DNA of 64,000 nt from positions 1-64,000 of the forward strand of contig DATNFW010000106.1 of assembly GCA_035606175.1 (NCBI GenBank). The letters are read 5' to 3'. How positions within the stretch are numbered: the first letter of the stretch is position 1; the number at the start of each line of letters is the position of its first letter. Below are positions 35,450-43,936 of the stretch, in pieces. The DNA is from JASHUC01 sp035606175 (GTDB lineage Bacteria; Pseudomonadota; Gammaproteobacteria; Steroidobacterales; Steroidobacteraceae). A model generated the notes under the pieces. The model was given only the letters and a program-made list of their open reading frames with translations. It was not told where the DNA came from and did no database searches. Position numbers and translations under genes: made by a program.

Positions 35450-36613
35450 TCAGCCGGCCTTCCCAGCGCCGGACGCGCTCGCCTCGCTCTCGTCGCGAGT
35501 CTTGCGCCGGCCGACGGCTGCGGCCTTGCGCGCAGGGGCGCCCGCGGCGGGTGCACTCCCGGTCTGTGCGGGGGCGCCGGCGGCCGACTGCGCCTGCGTC
35601 TCCCCACTCGTCGCGGTCTCCGCGCCCGAGGATGCCTCGCCGGTCGGCGGAGTCTCCCCGCTCGCCGGAGTCTCCCCGCTCGCCGGGGTCTCCCCACTCG
35701 CCGCAGTCTCACCGCTCGCCGCGCTCTCCTCGCTCTCCTCGAGGTCGTCGAAGTCCGATCCGTCGTCGCCGGCTGTGACAGGCGCTTTCACGGGAGGCAG
35801 GCGCCGGCGCGGGGGCGTCTTGCGACGCACCGTCGGCTGCGGCCGCTGCCGTCCGCGCGGACTGCGCTTGCGCGGCTGTCCGGACTCATCGAGCTCTACG
35901 AACTCGTCCTCCCCGACAGCCACGGCAGGCACGGCGGCCTTGCCCTCGATGACGGACTCGGCCATGCCGGCGGCGTAGAGCTGAATCGCGCGCATTGCGT
36001 CGTCGTTGCCGGGAATGACGTAGTCGATCCCCTCGGGCGAGCAGTTGGTATCGACGATCGCCACGACGGGAATGCCGAGCTTCTTGGCCTCGTGGATGGC
36101 GATGCGCTCGTGCCCGACATCGATGACGAACAGCGCATCGGGGAGCGACTCCATGCCTTTGATGCCACCGAGGCTTCTCTCGAGCTTGTCCATCTCGCGG
36201 CGCAGCTGAGTCGCCTCTTTCTTGCCGCGCTTGTCGAGCGCACCACTCGTGCTCATCTCGGTGAGCTCGGTGAGACGCTTGATCGACTGCCGGATCGTCT
36301 TGAAATTCGTGAGCATGCCCCCGAGCCACCGCTGGTTCACGAACGGCATGCCGCAGCGCTCGGCCTCCTTCTGCACGGCCTCGCGCGCGGAGCGTTTGGT
36401 GCCGACGAAGAGGATTCGACCGCCGTCCGCGATCACGCCCTTCACGAACTGCGCCGCCTCGGCATAGAGGGGCTGCGTCCTCTCGAGATTGATGATGTGG
36501 ATCTTGTTACGCTCTCCGAAGATGAAAGGGGCCATCTTCGGGTTCCAGAAGCGGGTCTGATGTCCGAAATGGACTCCCGCCTCCAGCATTTGCCGCATGG
36601 ACACGCCGGGCAT
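35450..36613 (-). CDS. rpsB: 30S ribosomal protein S2 with a long C-terminal extension
   Basis: Component of the small ribosomal subunit, bound on the back of the 30S near S1. Residues about 1-235 are a normal S2: MPGVSMRQMLEAGVHFGHQT, WNPKMAPFIFG, IHIINLERT, FVNQRWLGGMLTNFKTIRQS, VIDVGHERIAI and VDTNCSPEGIDYVIPGNDDA. About 145 further residues follow. A basic part (RKRSPRGRQRPQPTVRRK, PPRRR) comes first, then an acidic, Ser/Gly/Glu/Thr-rich part with SGETPA-type hexapeptide repeats, and a last basic patch. E. coli S2 has 241 residues. ATG at 36613 has a strong GAGGAG ribosome-binding site. A 150-base leader may bind S2 for autoregulation, as in E. coli (inference). Confidence 0.96.
   Translation of the reverse strand: MPGVSMRQMLEAGVHFGHQTRFWNPKMAPFIFGERNKIHIINLERTQPLYAEAAQFVKGVIADGGRILFVGTKRSAREAVQKEAERCGMPFVNQRWLGGMLTNFKTIRQSIKRLTELTEMSTSGALDKRGKKEATQLRREMDKLERSLGGIKGMESLPDALFVIDVGHERIAIHEAKKLGIPVVAIVDTNCSPEGIDYVIPGNDDAMRAIQLYAAGMAESVIEGKAAVPAVAVGEDEFVELDESGQPRKRSPRGRQRPQPTVRRKTPPRRRLPPVKAPVTAGDDGSDFDDLEESEESAASGETAASGETPASGETPASGETPPTGEASSGAETATSGETQAQSAAGAPAQTGSAPAAGAPARKAAAVGRRKTRDESEASASGAGKAG
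35649..35738 (-). repeat. 18-bp tandem repeat (five units) in the rpsB extension
   Basis: Units start at 35649, 35667, 35685, 35703 and 35721. The first two are identical and the last is degenerate. They encode the hexapeptide series SGETPA / SGETAA in the acidic tail of S2. Length changes would stay in frame. Confidence 0.85.
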
Positions 36614-36770
36614 GAAAGCTCCTCGATCGGGTTGGGCCTCCGCGCATCCCCGCCGGCCATCCCGCGCCGGACGGAGACTTTGCCGTCTCGCCGCTCGCGG
36701 AACACCCAGCCGCCGGGAATTACGATGCGCGTGTGATTTAGTGCCTCGTCGTTGCCAACGAGGGGGCGGC

Positions 36771-36799
36771 TTTATACCATGAACGACCCACTGGAACAA
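36771..36799 (-). promoter_or_regulatory. Possible sigma-70 promoter for rpsB-tsf
   Basis: On the minus strand TTGTTC (36799-36794) and TATAAA (36776-36771) are separated by exactly 17 bases. Transcription would start near 36764, giving a leader of about 150 bases before rpsB, comparable to E. coli. The leader contains small hairpins (CGTT/AACG and GACGG/CCGTC). The site overlaps the region just upstream of, or the first codons of, the divergent map gene. Confidence 0.45.
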
Positions 36800-36826
36800 C
36801 GCTTTACGCGCCGCCCCACCGCCCGC

Positions 36827-37645
36827 ATGGCCGTCACTGTCAAATCACTGGAAGAGCAGGAGAAAATGCGCGCCGCGGGGCGTCTCGCGGCCGAAGTGCT
36901 CGATATGATCGGGCCGCACGTCGTACCCGGCGCCTCGACCGAGGAGCTCGATCGGCTCTGCCACGAGTACATCGTGAACGTGCAGCGCACGATTCCCGCG
37001 AACCTCAATTACCGCGGCTTTCCGAAAACGATCTGCACGTCCGTCAATCAGGTCGTCTGCCACGGCATTCCGAACGACAAGCGCCTGAAGCCGGGCGACA
37101 TCGTCAACATCGACGTGACCGTGATCAAGGACGGCTTCCACGGCGACACGAGCCGCATGTACTACGTCGGCAAGCCCTCCATCCAGGCGCAGCGGCTGAC
37201 CGAGTCCTGCTACGAGGCGATGTGGCGCGGCATCCGCAGCGTGCGCCCCGGCGTGCGCCTCGGGGATATCGGCCACGCCATTCAGACTTTCGTCGAGGGG
37301 CTTTCCTACTCGGTAGTGCGCGAGTACTGCGGTCACGGCATCGGCCGGATCTATCACGAGGACCCGCAGGTCCTTCATTACGGCGAGCCCGGCACGGGGC
37401 TCGAGCTCAAGCCCGGCATGACGTTCACGGTCGAGCCGATGGTGAACGCGGGCAAGCGCCACGTGCGGCTGCTGCCGGACGGCTGGACCGTCGTCACCAA
37501 GGATCATTCCCTGTCGGCGCAGTGGGAGCACACGGTTCTCGTCACGCCGAGCGGATACGAGGTGCTCACGCTGAGCGCCGCCGAGCGGGCGCAGCGCGCG
37601 CGCGAGGGCATCGCGCAGGACGGGCCCGCGGCCCGCCGGGCGTGA
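36827..37645 (+). CDS. map: Methionine aminopeptidase, type I
   Basis: Removes the N-terminal methionine from new proteins. It has 272 residues from ATG 36827, whose N-terminus MAVTVKSLEEQEKMRAAGRL aligns with the family. Metal ligands are visible in VNIDVTVIKDGFHGDTSRM, YCGHGIGRIYHEDPQVLHYG, FTVEPMV and the terminal glutamate in SLSAQWEHTVLV. An alternative ATG at 36779 adds 16 residues and has a GAGGGGG run 12 bases upstream, so it may be used; the nearer ATG has no good ribosome-binding site. It is divergent from rpsB, as in many gammaproteobacteria. Confidence 0.96.
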   Translation: MAVTVKSLEEQEKMRAAGRLAAEVLDMIGPHVVPGASTEELDRLCHEYIVNVQRTIPANLNYRGFPKTICTSVNQVVCHGIPNDKRLKPGDIVNIDVTVIKDGFHGDTSRMYYVGKPSIQAQRLTESCYEAMWRGIRSVRPGVRLGDIGHAIQTFVEGLSYSVVREYCGHGIGRIYHEDPQVLHYGEPGTGLELKPGMTFTVEPMVNAGKRHVRLLPDGWTVVTKDHSLSAQWEHTVLVTPSGYEVLTLSAAERAQRAREGIAQDGPAARRA

Positions 37646-37720
37646 GGCGCGAGCACCGCACCGGCTCGCGCGGTCCGCGCTTGCAAGCGCCCTCCCGAGG
37701 GCCGTGTCGAGGTGGTCCCG

Positions 37721-40417
37721 ATGTCCGCCGGTGATCCCGAGTCGCTCGATGAGGTCCTCGCCGAGGCCGAGCCGGCGCCCGTGCCCTCCCCGCTCATTGC
37801 GCGATTGCCCGAGCTGCTCGCCGCCTCAGGCGACCGGGAGAGCTATCGCGCGATTCTGAGGCAAGGGCACGATGAGCTCGCGACGCGCTTTCTCGCCGAG
37901 GAGCCCGTCGAGCGACTCGTGCATGAGCGCGCGCTCCTCATCGATCGAATTCTGCGCCACCTCTGGGGCGCCGAGCTCGGCGCTCACGATGCGAACTGCG
38001 CACTCGTCGCGGTCGGAGGCTATGGGCGCGGGGAGCTGCACCCGTGCTCCGATATCGATCTGCTCCTGCTCGTCGCCGCGCCGCCCGGCGAGATCGAGCG
38101 CGGGGAGCTCGAGCGCTTCATCGCCCTGCTCTGGGACATCGGACTCGAAGTCGGCCACAGCGTCCGAACGATCGCTCAATGCGCCGAGGAAAGCGCCGCC
38201 GATGTGAGCGTCATGACGACGCTTCTCGAGTCGCGGTTGCTCGCGGGAGACGAGAGCCTGCTCGCCGCGATGCGTGCAGCGCTCGCGCCGGAGAGGATCT
38301 GGCCCGTGAAGGAGTTCTTCGAGGCGAAGCTGCGCGAGCAGGCCGAGCGGCACCTCAAGGCGAACGACACCGCCTACAACCTCGAGCCCAACGTGAAGAC
38401 CGGCCCCGGAGGGCTGCGCGATATCCAGACGATCGGGTGGGTCGCGAAACGGCACTTCGGCGCGGACTCACTCGATGGGCTCGCGGAGCGCGGATTCCTG
38501 ACCCCCGGGGAGCTGCGGCGCCTCAAACAGGCGCAGTCGTTCCTGTGGAAGGTGCGCTTCGGGCTGCACGTGCTCACCGGGCGGCGCGAGGACCGGCTGC
38601 TCTTCGATCATCAGCTGCGCCTGTCACAAACCTTCGGGTACGAGGATGCCTCGTACACGCTCGCGGTCGAGCAGCTGATGCAGCGCTACTACCGGACGGT
38701 GATGGACGTGAGCCTCCTCAACGAGCTGCTCCTGCAGCTCTTCCGCGAGGCGATCCTGAGCGAAGACGAGCCGCCCCGGCCGCTCAATGCCCGCTTCCAG
38801 ATCCGCAGCGGATCGCTCGAGGCGCGCAGCGACGATGTGTTCGCGCGAACGCCCTCGGCGCTGCTCGAGCTGTTCGTGCTCTTGCAGCAGAATCCGGACA
38901 TCGAGGGTGTGCGCGCCTCGACGATGCGCGCCGTCGCGCGCAGCCTCTGGCTGATCGACGAGGAGTTCCGCCAGAACCCGCGCCACCACCGGCTCTTCAT
39001 GGACATCATCCGCGCACCCGTCGGCGTCACGCACGAGCTGCGGCGCATGAACACCTACGGGGTGCTTGGCCGGTACATCACCGCGTTCGGGCGCATCGTC
39101 GGGCGCATGCAGTACGACCTGTTCCACGCTTACACGGTCGATGCGCACACGCTCTTCGTCGTGAGCAACCTGCGCCGCCTCGCGATTCCGCGCTATGACC
39201 ACGAGCTGCCCGAGCTCTCGCGCATCATGCAGCAGCTGCCGAAGCCCGAGGTCGTCTATCTCGCCGCGCTCTTCCACGACATCGCCAAGGGTCGCGGCGG
39301 GGATCATTCCGAGCTCGGCTCGGTCGATGCGGAGGCGTTCTGCCTCGAGCAGGGCCTCTCGCGCTACGACGCGCGCCTCGTCGCCTGGCTGGTCCGCAAT
39401 CACCTCGAGCTCTCCCTCACCGCGCAGAAGCAGGACATCTCGGATCCGGAGGTGATCAACGCCTTCACGCGGCGCGTGGGAGATGAGACGCATCTCGATT
39501 ATCTTTACGTCCTCACCTGCGCCGACGTGCGCGGCACGAATCCGAAGCTCTGGAATTCCTGGAAGGCATCGCTCTTCCACGAGTTCTACGAGCGTGTGAA
39601 GCGGGCGCTGCGGCGTGGCCTCGAAAGCCCGATCGACGAGGAAGAGCTGATCCGCGAATCGCAGCAGACCGCGCGTCGGCTGCTCGCTGACCGCAACGTC
39701 ACCGACGAGGACATCGAGCGTGCGTGGGCGCGCTTCTCGGCTCCCTATTTCCTGCGCCATACACCCGATGAGATCGCCTGGCACACACGGCTCCTCGCCG
39801 AGCGCGAACCGAGCTCCGGAGAGCCGCTCGTCGCACTCGAGGCGCGCAGCATCCGCGGGACGACCGCGGTGCTCACGTTCGCACCGAGCCAGCATCACGG
39901 GTTCGCACGCACGACCGCCGTGCTCGATCAGCTCGGTCTCACGATCGTCGACGCGCGCATCACGCCGACGGGCGATGGCTTCAGCCTCGACCTCTATCAT
40001 GTGCTCGAGGACGACGGGGCGGCGATCACCGACTCGGACCGCCTCGATGAGATCGAGCGCGCGCTCTGGCGCTCGCTGCAGCGGCCCGATGCGCCGCTTC
40101 CCGCGGTCTCCCGCCGCGCGCCGCGTCAGGTGCGGATGTTCAATACGCCGACGCAGATCGTGGTGAGCGTGGACGATCGCAATCAGCGCTCGGTCCTCGA
40201 GCTCGTGGCGGGCGACCGGCCGGGCCTGCTCTGCGGTGTGGGCAACGTTCTGCAGGCCGAGCACGTCGAGCTGCACGGCGCCAAGATCATGACGGTGGGC
40301 GAGCGGGCGGAGGACGTGTTCTACGTCACCGGCTTCGATCATAGGCCGCTCGCCGAAGAAGCCGCGGAGCGGCTCAAAGAGCGCTTGATTCAGGCGCTCG
40401 AGCGGCGCGAGGCATGA
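37721..40417 (+). CDS. glnD: Bifunctional uridylyltransferase/uridylyl-removing enzyme GlnD
   Basis: Senses glutamine and adds or removes UMP on PII proteins, setting nitrogen regulation. It has 898 residues from ATG 37721, preceded by GAGGTGG; GTG at 37712 is an alternative. The nucleotidyltransferase motif GGYGRGELHPCSDIDLLLL is at about residues 94-112. A GlnD helical region follows (NLEPNVKTGPGGLRDIQT). The HD domain at about 519 has LFHDIAKGRGGDHSELG. Two C-terminal ACT domains (about 700-780 and 805-880; TTAVLDQLGLTIVDARI and LVAGDRPGLLCGVGNVL) complete it. Its stop overlaps dapC as ATGA. Confidence 0.97.
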   Translation: MSAGDPESLDEVLAEAEPAPVPSPLIARLPELLAASGDRESYRAILRQGHDELATRFLAEEPVERLVHERALLIDRILRHLWGAELGAHDANCALVAVGGYGRGELHPCSDIDLLLLVAAPPGEIERGELERFIALLWDIGLEVGHSVRTIAQCAEESAADVSVMTTLLESRLLAGDESLLAAMRAALAPERIWPVKEFFEAKLREQAERHLKANDTAYNLEPNVKTGPGGLRDIQTIGWVAKRHFGADSLDGLAERGFLTPGELRRLKQAQSFLWKVRFGLHVLTGRREDRLLFDHQLRLSQTFGYEDASYTLAVEQLMQRYYRTVMDVSLLNELLLQLFREAILSEDEPPRPLNARFQIRSGSLEARSDDVFARTPSALLELFVLLQQNPDIEGVRASTMRAVARSLWLIDEEFRQNPRHHRLFMDIIRAPVGVTHELRRMNTYGVLGRYITAFGRIVGRMQYDLFHAYTVDAHTLFVVSNLRRLAIPRYDHELPELSRIMQQLPKPEVVYLAALFHDIAKGRGGDHSELGSVDAEAFCLEQGLSRYDARLVAWLVRNHLELSLTAQKQDISDPEVINAFTRRVGDETHLDYLYVLTCADVRGTNPKLWNSWKASLFHEFYERVKRALRRGLESPIDEEELIRESQQTARRLLADRNVTDEDIERAWARFSAPYFLRHTPDEIAWHTRLLAEREPSSGEPLVALEARSIRGTTAVLTFAPSQHHGFARTTAVLDQLGLTIVDARITPTGDGFSLDLYHVLEDDGAAITDSDRLDEIERALWRSLQRPDAPLPAVSRRAPRQVRMFNTPTQIVVSVDDRNQRSVLELVAGDRPGLLCGVGNVLQAEHVELHGAKIMTVGERAEDVFYVTGFDHRPLAEEAAERLKERLIQALERREA

Positions 40418-41643
40418 ACCCGCGTCTCGATCGGCTGCAGACCTACCCATTCGAGAAGCTCGCACGCCTCAAGGCCGGCGTCGAGCCGCCTCAGCATCTG
40501 CGCCACATCGCGATGTCGATCGGGGAGCCTCAGCACGCACCGCCCGCGCTCGTTCTCGATGCGCTGCGCGAAGGGACGACGCGGCTCGGCAGCTATCCGC
40601 CGACGATCGGGAGCCTCGAGCTGCGGACTGCGGCCGCCCGCTGGCTCGAGCGGCGCTTCGGGCTGCCGGAGAGAGCGGTCGATCCGGCGACGATGGTGCT
40701 GCCCGTCAACGGGACGCGCGAGGCGCTGTTCAGCCTCGTCCAAGCCGTCGTCGACCCGGACCGGCAAGGACCGAGCGCCGCGAGCGGGCGCGCGATCGTC
40801 GCGATGCCGAATCCCTTCTATCAAATCTACGAGGGTGCTGCGATCCTCGCCGGCGCCGAGCCCTACTACCTCGATGCGACCGCCGCGACGGGTTACGCCC
40901 CCGACCTCGAGCGTGTTCCGGGATCGATCTGGGAGCGCTGTCAGCTGCTCTTCCTGTGCAGCCCCGGCAATCCGACCGGGGCGGTATTGACGCTCGATTA
41001 CCTGCACCGCGCGCTCGCCCTCGCCGCTGAGCACGACTTCATCGTCGCGGCGGACGAGTGCTACGCGGACCTCTATTTCGATGAGCACGCACCCCCTGCG
41101 AGCCTTGCACAGGCGGGGCTCGCAAGCGGGCAGCGCCCACTCGAGCGCTGTATCGTCTTCCACAGCCTCTCGAAACGCTCGAGCGTTCCGGGGCTGCGCT
41201 CCGGATTCGTCGCCGGCGATCCGGCGCTCATCTCGCGCTTCCTGCTGTATCGCACCTATCACGGCGGGGCGATGTCCCCGATGGTGCAATACGCGAGCAT
41301 CGCCGCCTGGAGCGACGATGCTCATGCCGATCAGAATCGCCGGCTCTACCAGGAGAAGCTCGAGCGAGTGCGGCCGATCCTCGCGCCCGTACTCGACATC
41401 GAGCGTCCGGCCGGCGCTTTCTATCTCTGGCCCGACGTGCGCGGCGACGATGAGCGGTTCGTGCGCGAGCTCTACGCACGCGCGAACGTGACTTTGCTCC
41501 CGGGCAGTTATCTCGCGCGTCCGGGCGTCTGCGGCAATCCGGGCGCACGCCGCGTGCGCATCTCGCTCACGCCGCCCGTCGAGCAGTGCATCGAGGCGGC
41601 CGAGCGCATTCGCGATTTCATTGTGAGCAGAGCACCCGTATGA
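40414..41643 (+). CDS. dapC: N-succinyldiaminopimelate aminotransferase DapC
   Basis: PLP-dependent aminotransferase making N-succinyl-LL-diaminopimelate from the keto precursor in lysine and peptidoglycan synthesis. It has 409 residues, class I fold. It begins MNPRLDRLQTYPFEKLARLK, as DapC proteins do. Motifs are SIGEPQH, VLPVNGTREALF, NPFYQIYEGAA, CSPGNPTGA, ADECYADLYFD and the PLP lysine Lys254 in HSLSKRSSVPGLRSGF. The substrate-carboxylate arginine lies in RVRISLTP. ATG overlaps the glnD stop and its stop overlaps dapD, so all three are probably translationally coupled. The operon context favours DapC over other class I aminotransferases. Confidence 0.94.
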   Translation: MNPRLDRLQTYPFEKLARLKAGVEPPQHLRHIAMSIGEPQHAPPALVLDALREGTTRLGSYPPTIGSLELRTAAARWLERRFGLPERAVDPATMVLPVNGTREALFSLVQAVVDPDRQGPSAASGRAIVAMPNPFYQIYEGAAILAGAEPYYLDATAATGYAPDLERVPGSIWERCQLLFLCSPGNPTGAVLTLDYLHRALALAAEHDFIVAADECYADLYFDEHAPPASLAQAGLASGQRPLERCIVFHSLSKRSSVPGLRSGFVAGDPALISRFLLYRTYHGGAMSPMVQYASIAAWSDDAHADQNRRLYQEKLERVRPILAPVLDIERPAGAFYLWPDVRGDDERFVRELYARANVTLLPGSYLARPGVCGNPGARRVRISLTPPVEQCIEAAERIRDFIVSRAPV

Positions 41644-42476
41644 CCGAGTTGGCCACCCTGCAAGCGACCATCGATGAAGCGTTCGAGCGCCGCGCCGAGC
41701 TCACCCCGAAGAATGTGCCGCACGCGCTCTCGCGCGCGCTCGATGAGACGATCGACCTCCTCGACCGCGGAAAAGCCCGCGTCGCCGAGAAGCGCGACGG
41801 CCGATGGATGACCCATCAGTGGCTCAAAAAGGCCGTTCTGCTTTCCTTCCGCGTCCGCGAGAACACGGTCGTCGATGCCGGCTACACGCGCTTCTACGAC
41901 AAGGTACCGCTCAAATACGCATCCGCCGATGAGGCGCGGCTGCGCGCCGACGGCGTGCGCGTCGTGCCGCATGCGATCGTGCGCAAAGGCGCGTATCTCG
42001 CCCCGAACGTCGTGCTCATGCCGAGCTACGTCAACATCGGGGCTTACGTCGATTCCGCTACGATGATCGACACGTGGGTCACGGTCGCCTCCTGCGCACA
42101 GGTCGGCAAGAACGTCCATCTTTCGGGCGGCGTCGGGCTGGGGGGCGTCCTCGAGCCCCTGCAGGCGAATCCCACGATCATCGAGGACGACTGCTTCATC
42201 GGCGCCCGCTCCGAGATCGTCGAAGGCGTGATCGTCGAGGCGGGCTCGGTCATCTCGATGGGAGTCTTCATCGGTCAGAGCACGCGCATCTACGACCGCA
42301 CGACCGGAGAGATCATCCGGGGACGCGTGCCCGCAGGCTCGGTCGTCGTGCCCGGCACCCTGCCCTCGGCCGATGGCCGGTACGGACTGTACTGCGCCGT
42401 GATCGTAAAGAAGGTGGATGCGCAGACCCGCGCGAAGACATCGATCAACGAGCTGCTCAGGGGCGCCGATGCCTGA
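41640..42476 (+). CDS. dapD: Tetrahydrodipicolinate N-succinyltransferase
   Basis: Transfers succinyl from succinyl-CoA to tetrahydrodipicolinate, the step before DapC. It has 278 residues (E. coli 274). An N-terminal helical domain (LATLQATIDEAFERRAELTP, HQWLKKAVLLSFR) precedes a hexapeptide-repeat beta-helix (about 105-240). The helix contains MPSYVNIGAYVDSATMIDTW, SGGVGLGGVLEPLQANPTII and IEDDCFIGARSEIVEGV. The C-terminal cap includes YCAVIVKKVDAQTRAKTSIN. ATG at 41640 overlaps the dapC stop. dapE, the next enzyme, is about 18 kb away in the same window. Confidence 0.97.
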   Translation: MTELATLQATIDEAFERRAELTPKNVPHALSRALDETIDLLDRGKARVAEKRDGRWMTHQWLKKAVLLSFRVRENTVVDAGYTRFYDKVPLKYASADEARLRADGVRVVPHAIVRKGAYLAPNVVLMPSYVNIGAYVDSATMIDTWVTVASCAQVGKNVHLSGGVGLGGVLEPLQANPTIIEDDCFIGARSEIVEGVIVEAGSVISMGVFIGQSTRIYDRTTGEIIRGRVPAGSVVVPGTLPSADGRYGLYCAVIVKKVDAQTRAKTSINELLRGADA

Positions 42477-42481
42477 TGCGC

Positions 42482-42503
42482 GGTTCGCCTCCGCGGCGAA
42501 ACC
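42482..42503. terminator. Hairpin between convergent dapD and tolC-like genes
   Basis: GGTTCGCC (42482-42489) can pair with GGCGAAACC (42495-42503) around one bulged A and a five-base loop. It lies six bases after the dapD stop. There is no T-tract on either strand, so intrinsic termination is uncertain. Confidence 0.35.
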
Positions 42504-42520
42504 CCGTATCGAAGAGGGCG

Positions 42521-43933
42521 TCAGGGCAGCGCGTTGCGGTCGAGAGCCGCGAGCTCGCCGAGCTCGTACTGCAGCACGGAGCGCTGCCTGAATACTTCGT
42601 AACGGGCGGTTGCTGCGTCGATCTGAGCCGAGGTCTGCTGCAGCTGTGCCTGGCTCAGCTCGACGATGGAGCTCGCGCCGACCTGATAGCGCGCCTGCGC
42701 CAGCTCATAGGCCTCATTCGCCGTGGCGACCAGCTCCCCGGTCGTGTGCAAGCGCTCGCGCGCGTTCATCAGATTCGACAGCGCGATGCGCACGTCGCGG
42801 CCGACGTTATCCTCCGCATTGCGCAGCGACTCGCCGAGCGCTTTTGCCCGAAACTCCGCCTCGTGCTGGCGGGCGAGAAACAGCCCGCCCGCGAACAACG
42901 GGATACTGATCTCGATGCCGCCCGCAGTGTAGTTGTCCGGCAGCCTGGAATCGTGCGAGATCGCCCCTCCGGCGGCTCCCACGGCGGCGATCGTGGGCAG
43001 ACGCGCGTCGCGCTCGGCGCGCGCGTATCGCAACGCCGCATCCAGTTGGTCGCGTAAGCTTGCGAGGTCCGGCCGATCGCGCAGCGCCCGATCGATGAGC
43101 GCACCGATGTCCGCGCTCTCCTCTGATCCCGTCGCCGGATTGCCCACGTCGGCCAGGCGGAACCGCTCCGCCTGCTCGAGGCCGAGCGCCGCCGACAGCG
43201 TCGCCATTGCGTTGTCGACGCCGTTGCGGGCGCTCTCGAGCAGCAACCGTCCATTCTCGAGCGCCACACGGGCGAAGTTCACGTCGAGGTCGGATTTGAG
43301 CTTGTTGCGCGCGAGAGCGCTGACGCGGTCGAGCAGGAGCTGGCGGGTGTCCACGGTCTGCTTCGCGACGCTCTCAACCACCTGCGCCTGCAGCACGCCG
43401 AAGTAGGCCTCATCGACCTGCAGCAGCACCTGCTCGCGCGTCGCGGCGACCTCCTGCCCCGCGGCGCGCGCCTTGTACTTAGAGCTCGCGAGCAGATTGC
43501 TCGTGTGCCCGAAATCGGTGAGCAGCTGGCTCACCAGAACCCCTCCGGCCGTGCGATCCATCACACTCGGATTGTTGAGCCCTCCGGCGAGGATGCGCGT
43601 GTTATCCGCGCCGCCCTCCGCCGCGGTGCCGAGGAGTGCGACCTGCGGAAGCAGCCCCGCCCGTGTCTCGATCACGGCTTGCTGCTCGGCATCGGCGCGA
43701 AAGTTCGCCGCCGCGAGTGCGGGGTGACTCTGCAGCGCGAGCATTCGCGCCTGCCGCAGCGTCAGCGGGCGCGTCACACCGGGCTTCTGCGGCGGCTGGG
43801 AACCCGTATCGGCGAACGCGGTGCCTCCGCCGACCGCGCATAGCGACGCAATTGCGCACAGCGACACGATCGCGCCCAGCGACACGATCGCGCGCGGCGA
43901 TACGAGGGGCATGGAAAAACGCCTGCTCCGCAT
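42521..43933 (-). CDS. TolC-like outer membrane efflux channel
   Basis: Outer-membrane/periplasmic tunnel protein of the OEP (TolC/NodT) family, presumably the exit duct for the RND pumps encoded upstream. About 470 residues. A signal peptide ends near GGGTAFA-D; two OEP repeats follow, each with long helices. The first has LTLRQARMLALQSHPALAAA; the second has YEVFRQRSVLQYELGELAAL near the end. No lipobox cysteine follows the signal peptide, so it is TolC-like rather than a lipoprotein. ATG at 43933 is three bases after the upstream RND stop; ATG at 43912 is an equally plausible start. The signal peptide is built from an 18-bp tandem repeat. Confidence 0.9.
   Translation of the reverse strand: MRSRRFSMPLVSPRAIVSLGAIVSLCAIASLCAVGGGTAFADTGSQPPQKPGVTRPLTLRQARMLALQSHPALAAANFRADAEQQAVIETRAGLLPQVALLGTAAEGGADNTRILAGGLNNPSVMDRTAGGVLVSQLLTDFGHTSNLLASSKYKARAAGQEVAATREQVLLQVDEAYFGVLQAQVVESVAKQTVDTRQLLLDRVSALARNKLKSDLDVNFARVALENGRLLLESARNGVDNAMATLSAALGLEQAERFRLADVGNPATGSEESADIGALIDRALRDRPDLASLRDQLDAALRYARAERDARLPTIAAVGAAGGAISHDSRLPDNYTAGGIEISIPLFAGGLFLARQHEAEFRAKALGESLRNAEDNVGRDVRIALSNLMNARERLHTTGELVATANEAYELAQARYQVGASSIVELSQAQLQQTSAQIDAATARYEVFRQRSVLQYELGELAALDRNALP
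43836..43907 (-). repeat. 18-bp tandem repeat (four units) encoding the signal peptide core
   Basis: Units start at 43836, 43854, 43872 and 43890. The middle two differ at one base. They encode AIVSLG, AIVSLC and AIASLC, making the hydrophobic core of the TolC-like protein's signal peptide. Unit-number change would lengthen or shorten that core by six residues. Confidence 0.85.
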
Positions 43934-43936
43934 GAT

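Noticed and set aside
38624..40465. A 613-codon antisense frame over glnD
   Set aside because: Arg/Asp/Glu-rich shadow of glnD on the other strand; no family motif, signal or ribosome-binding site, and glnD is unmistakable.
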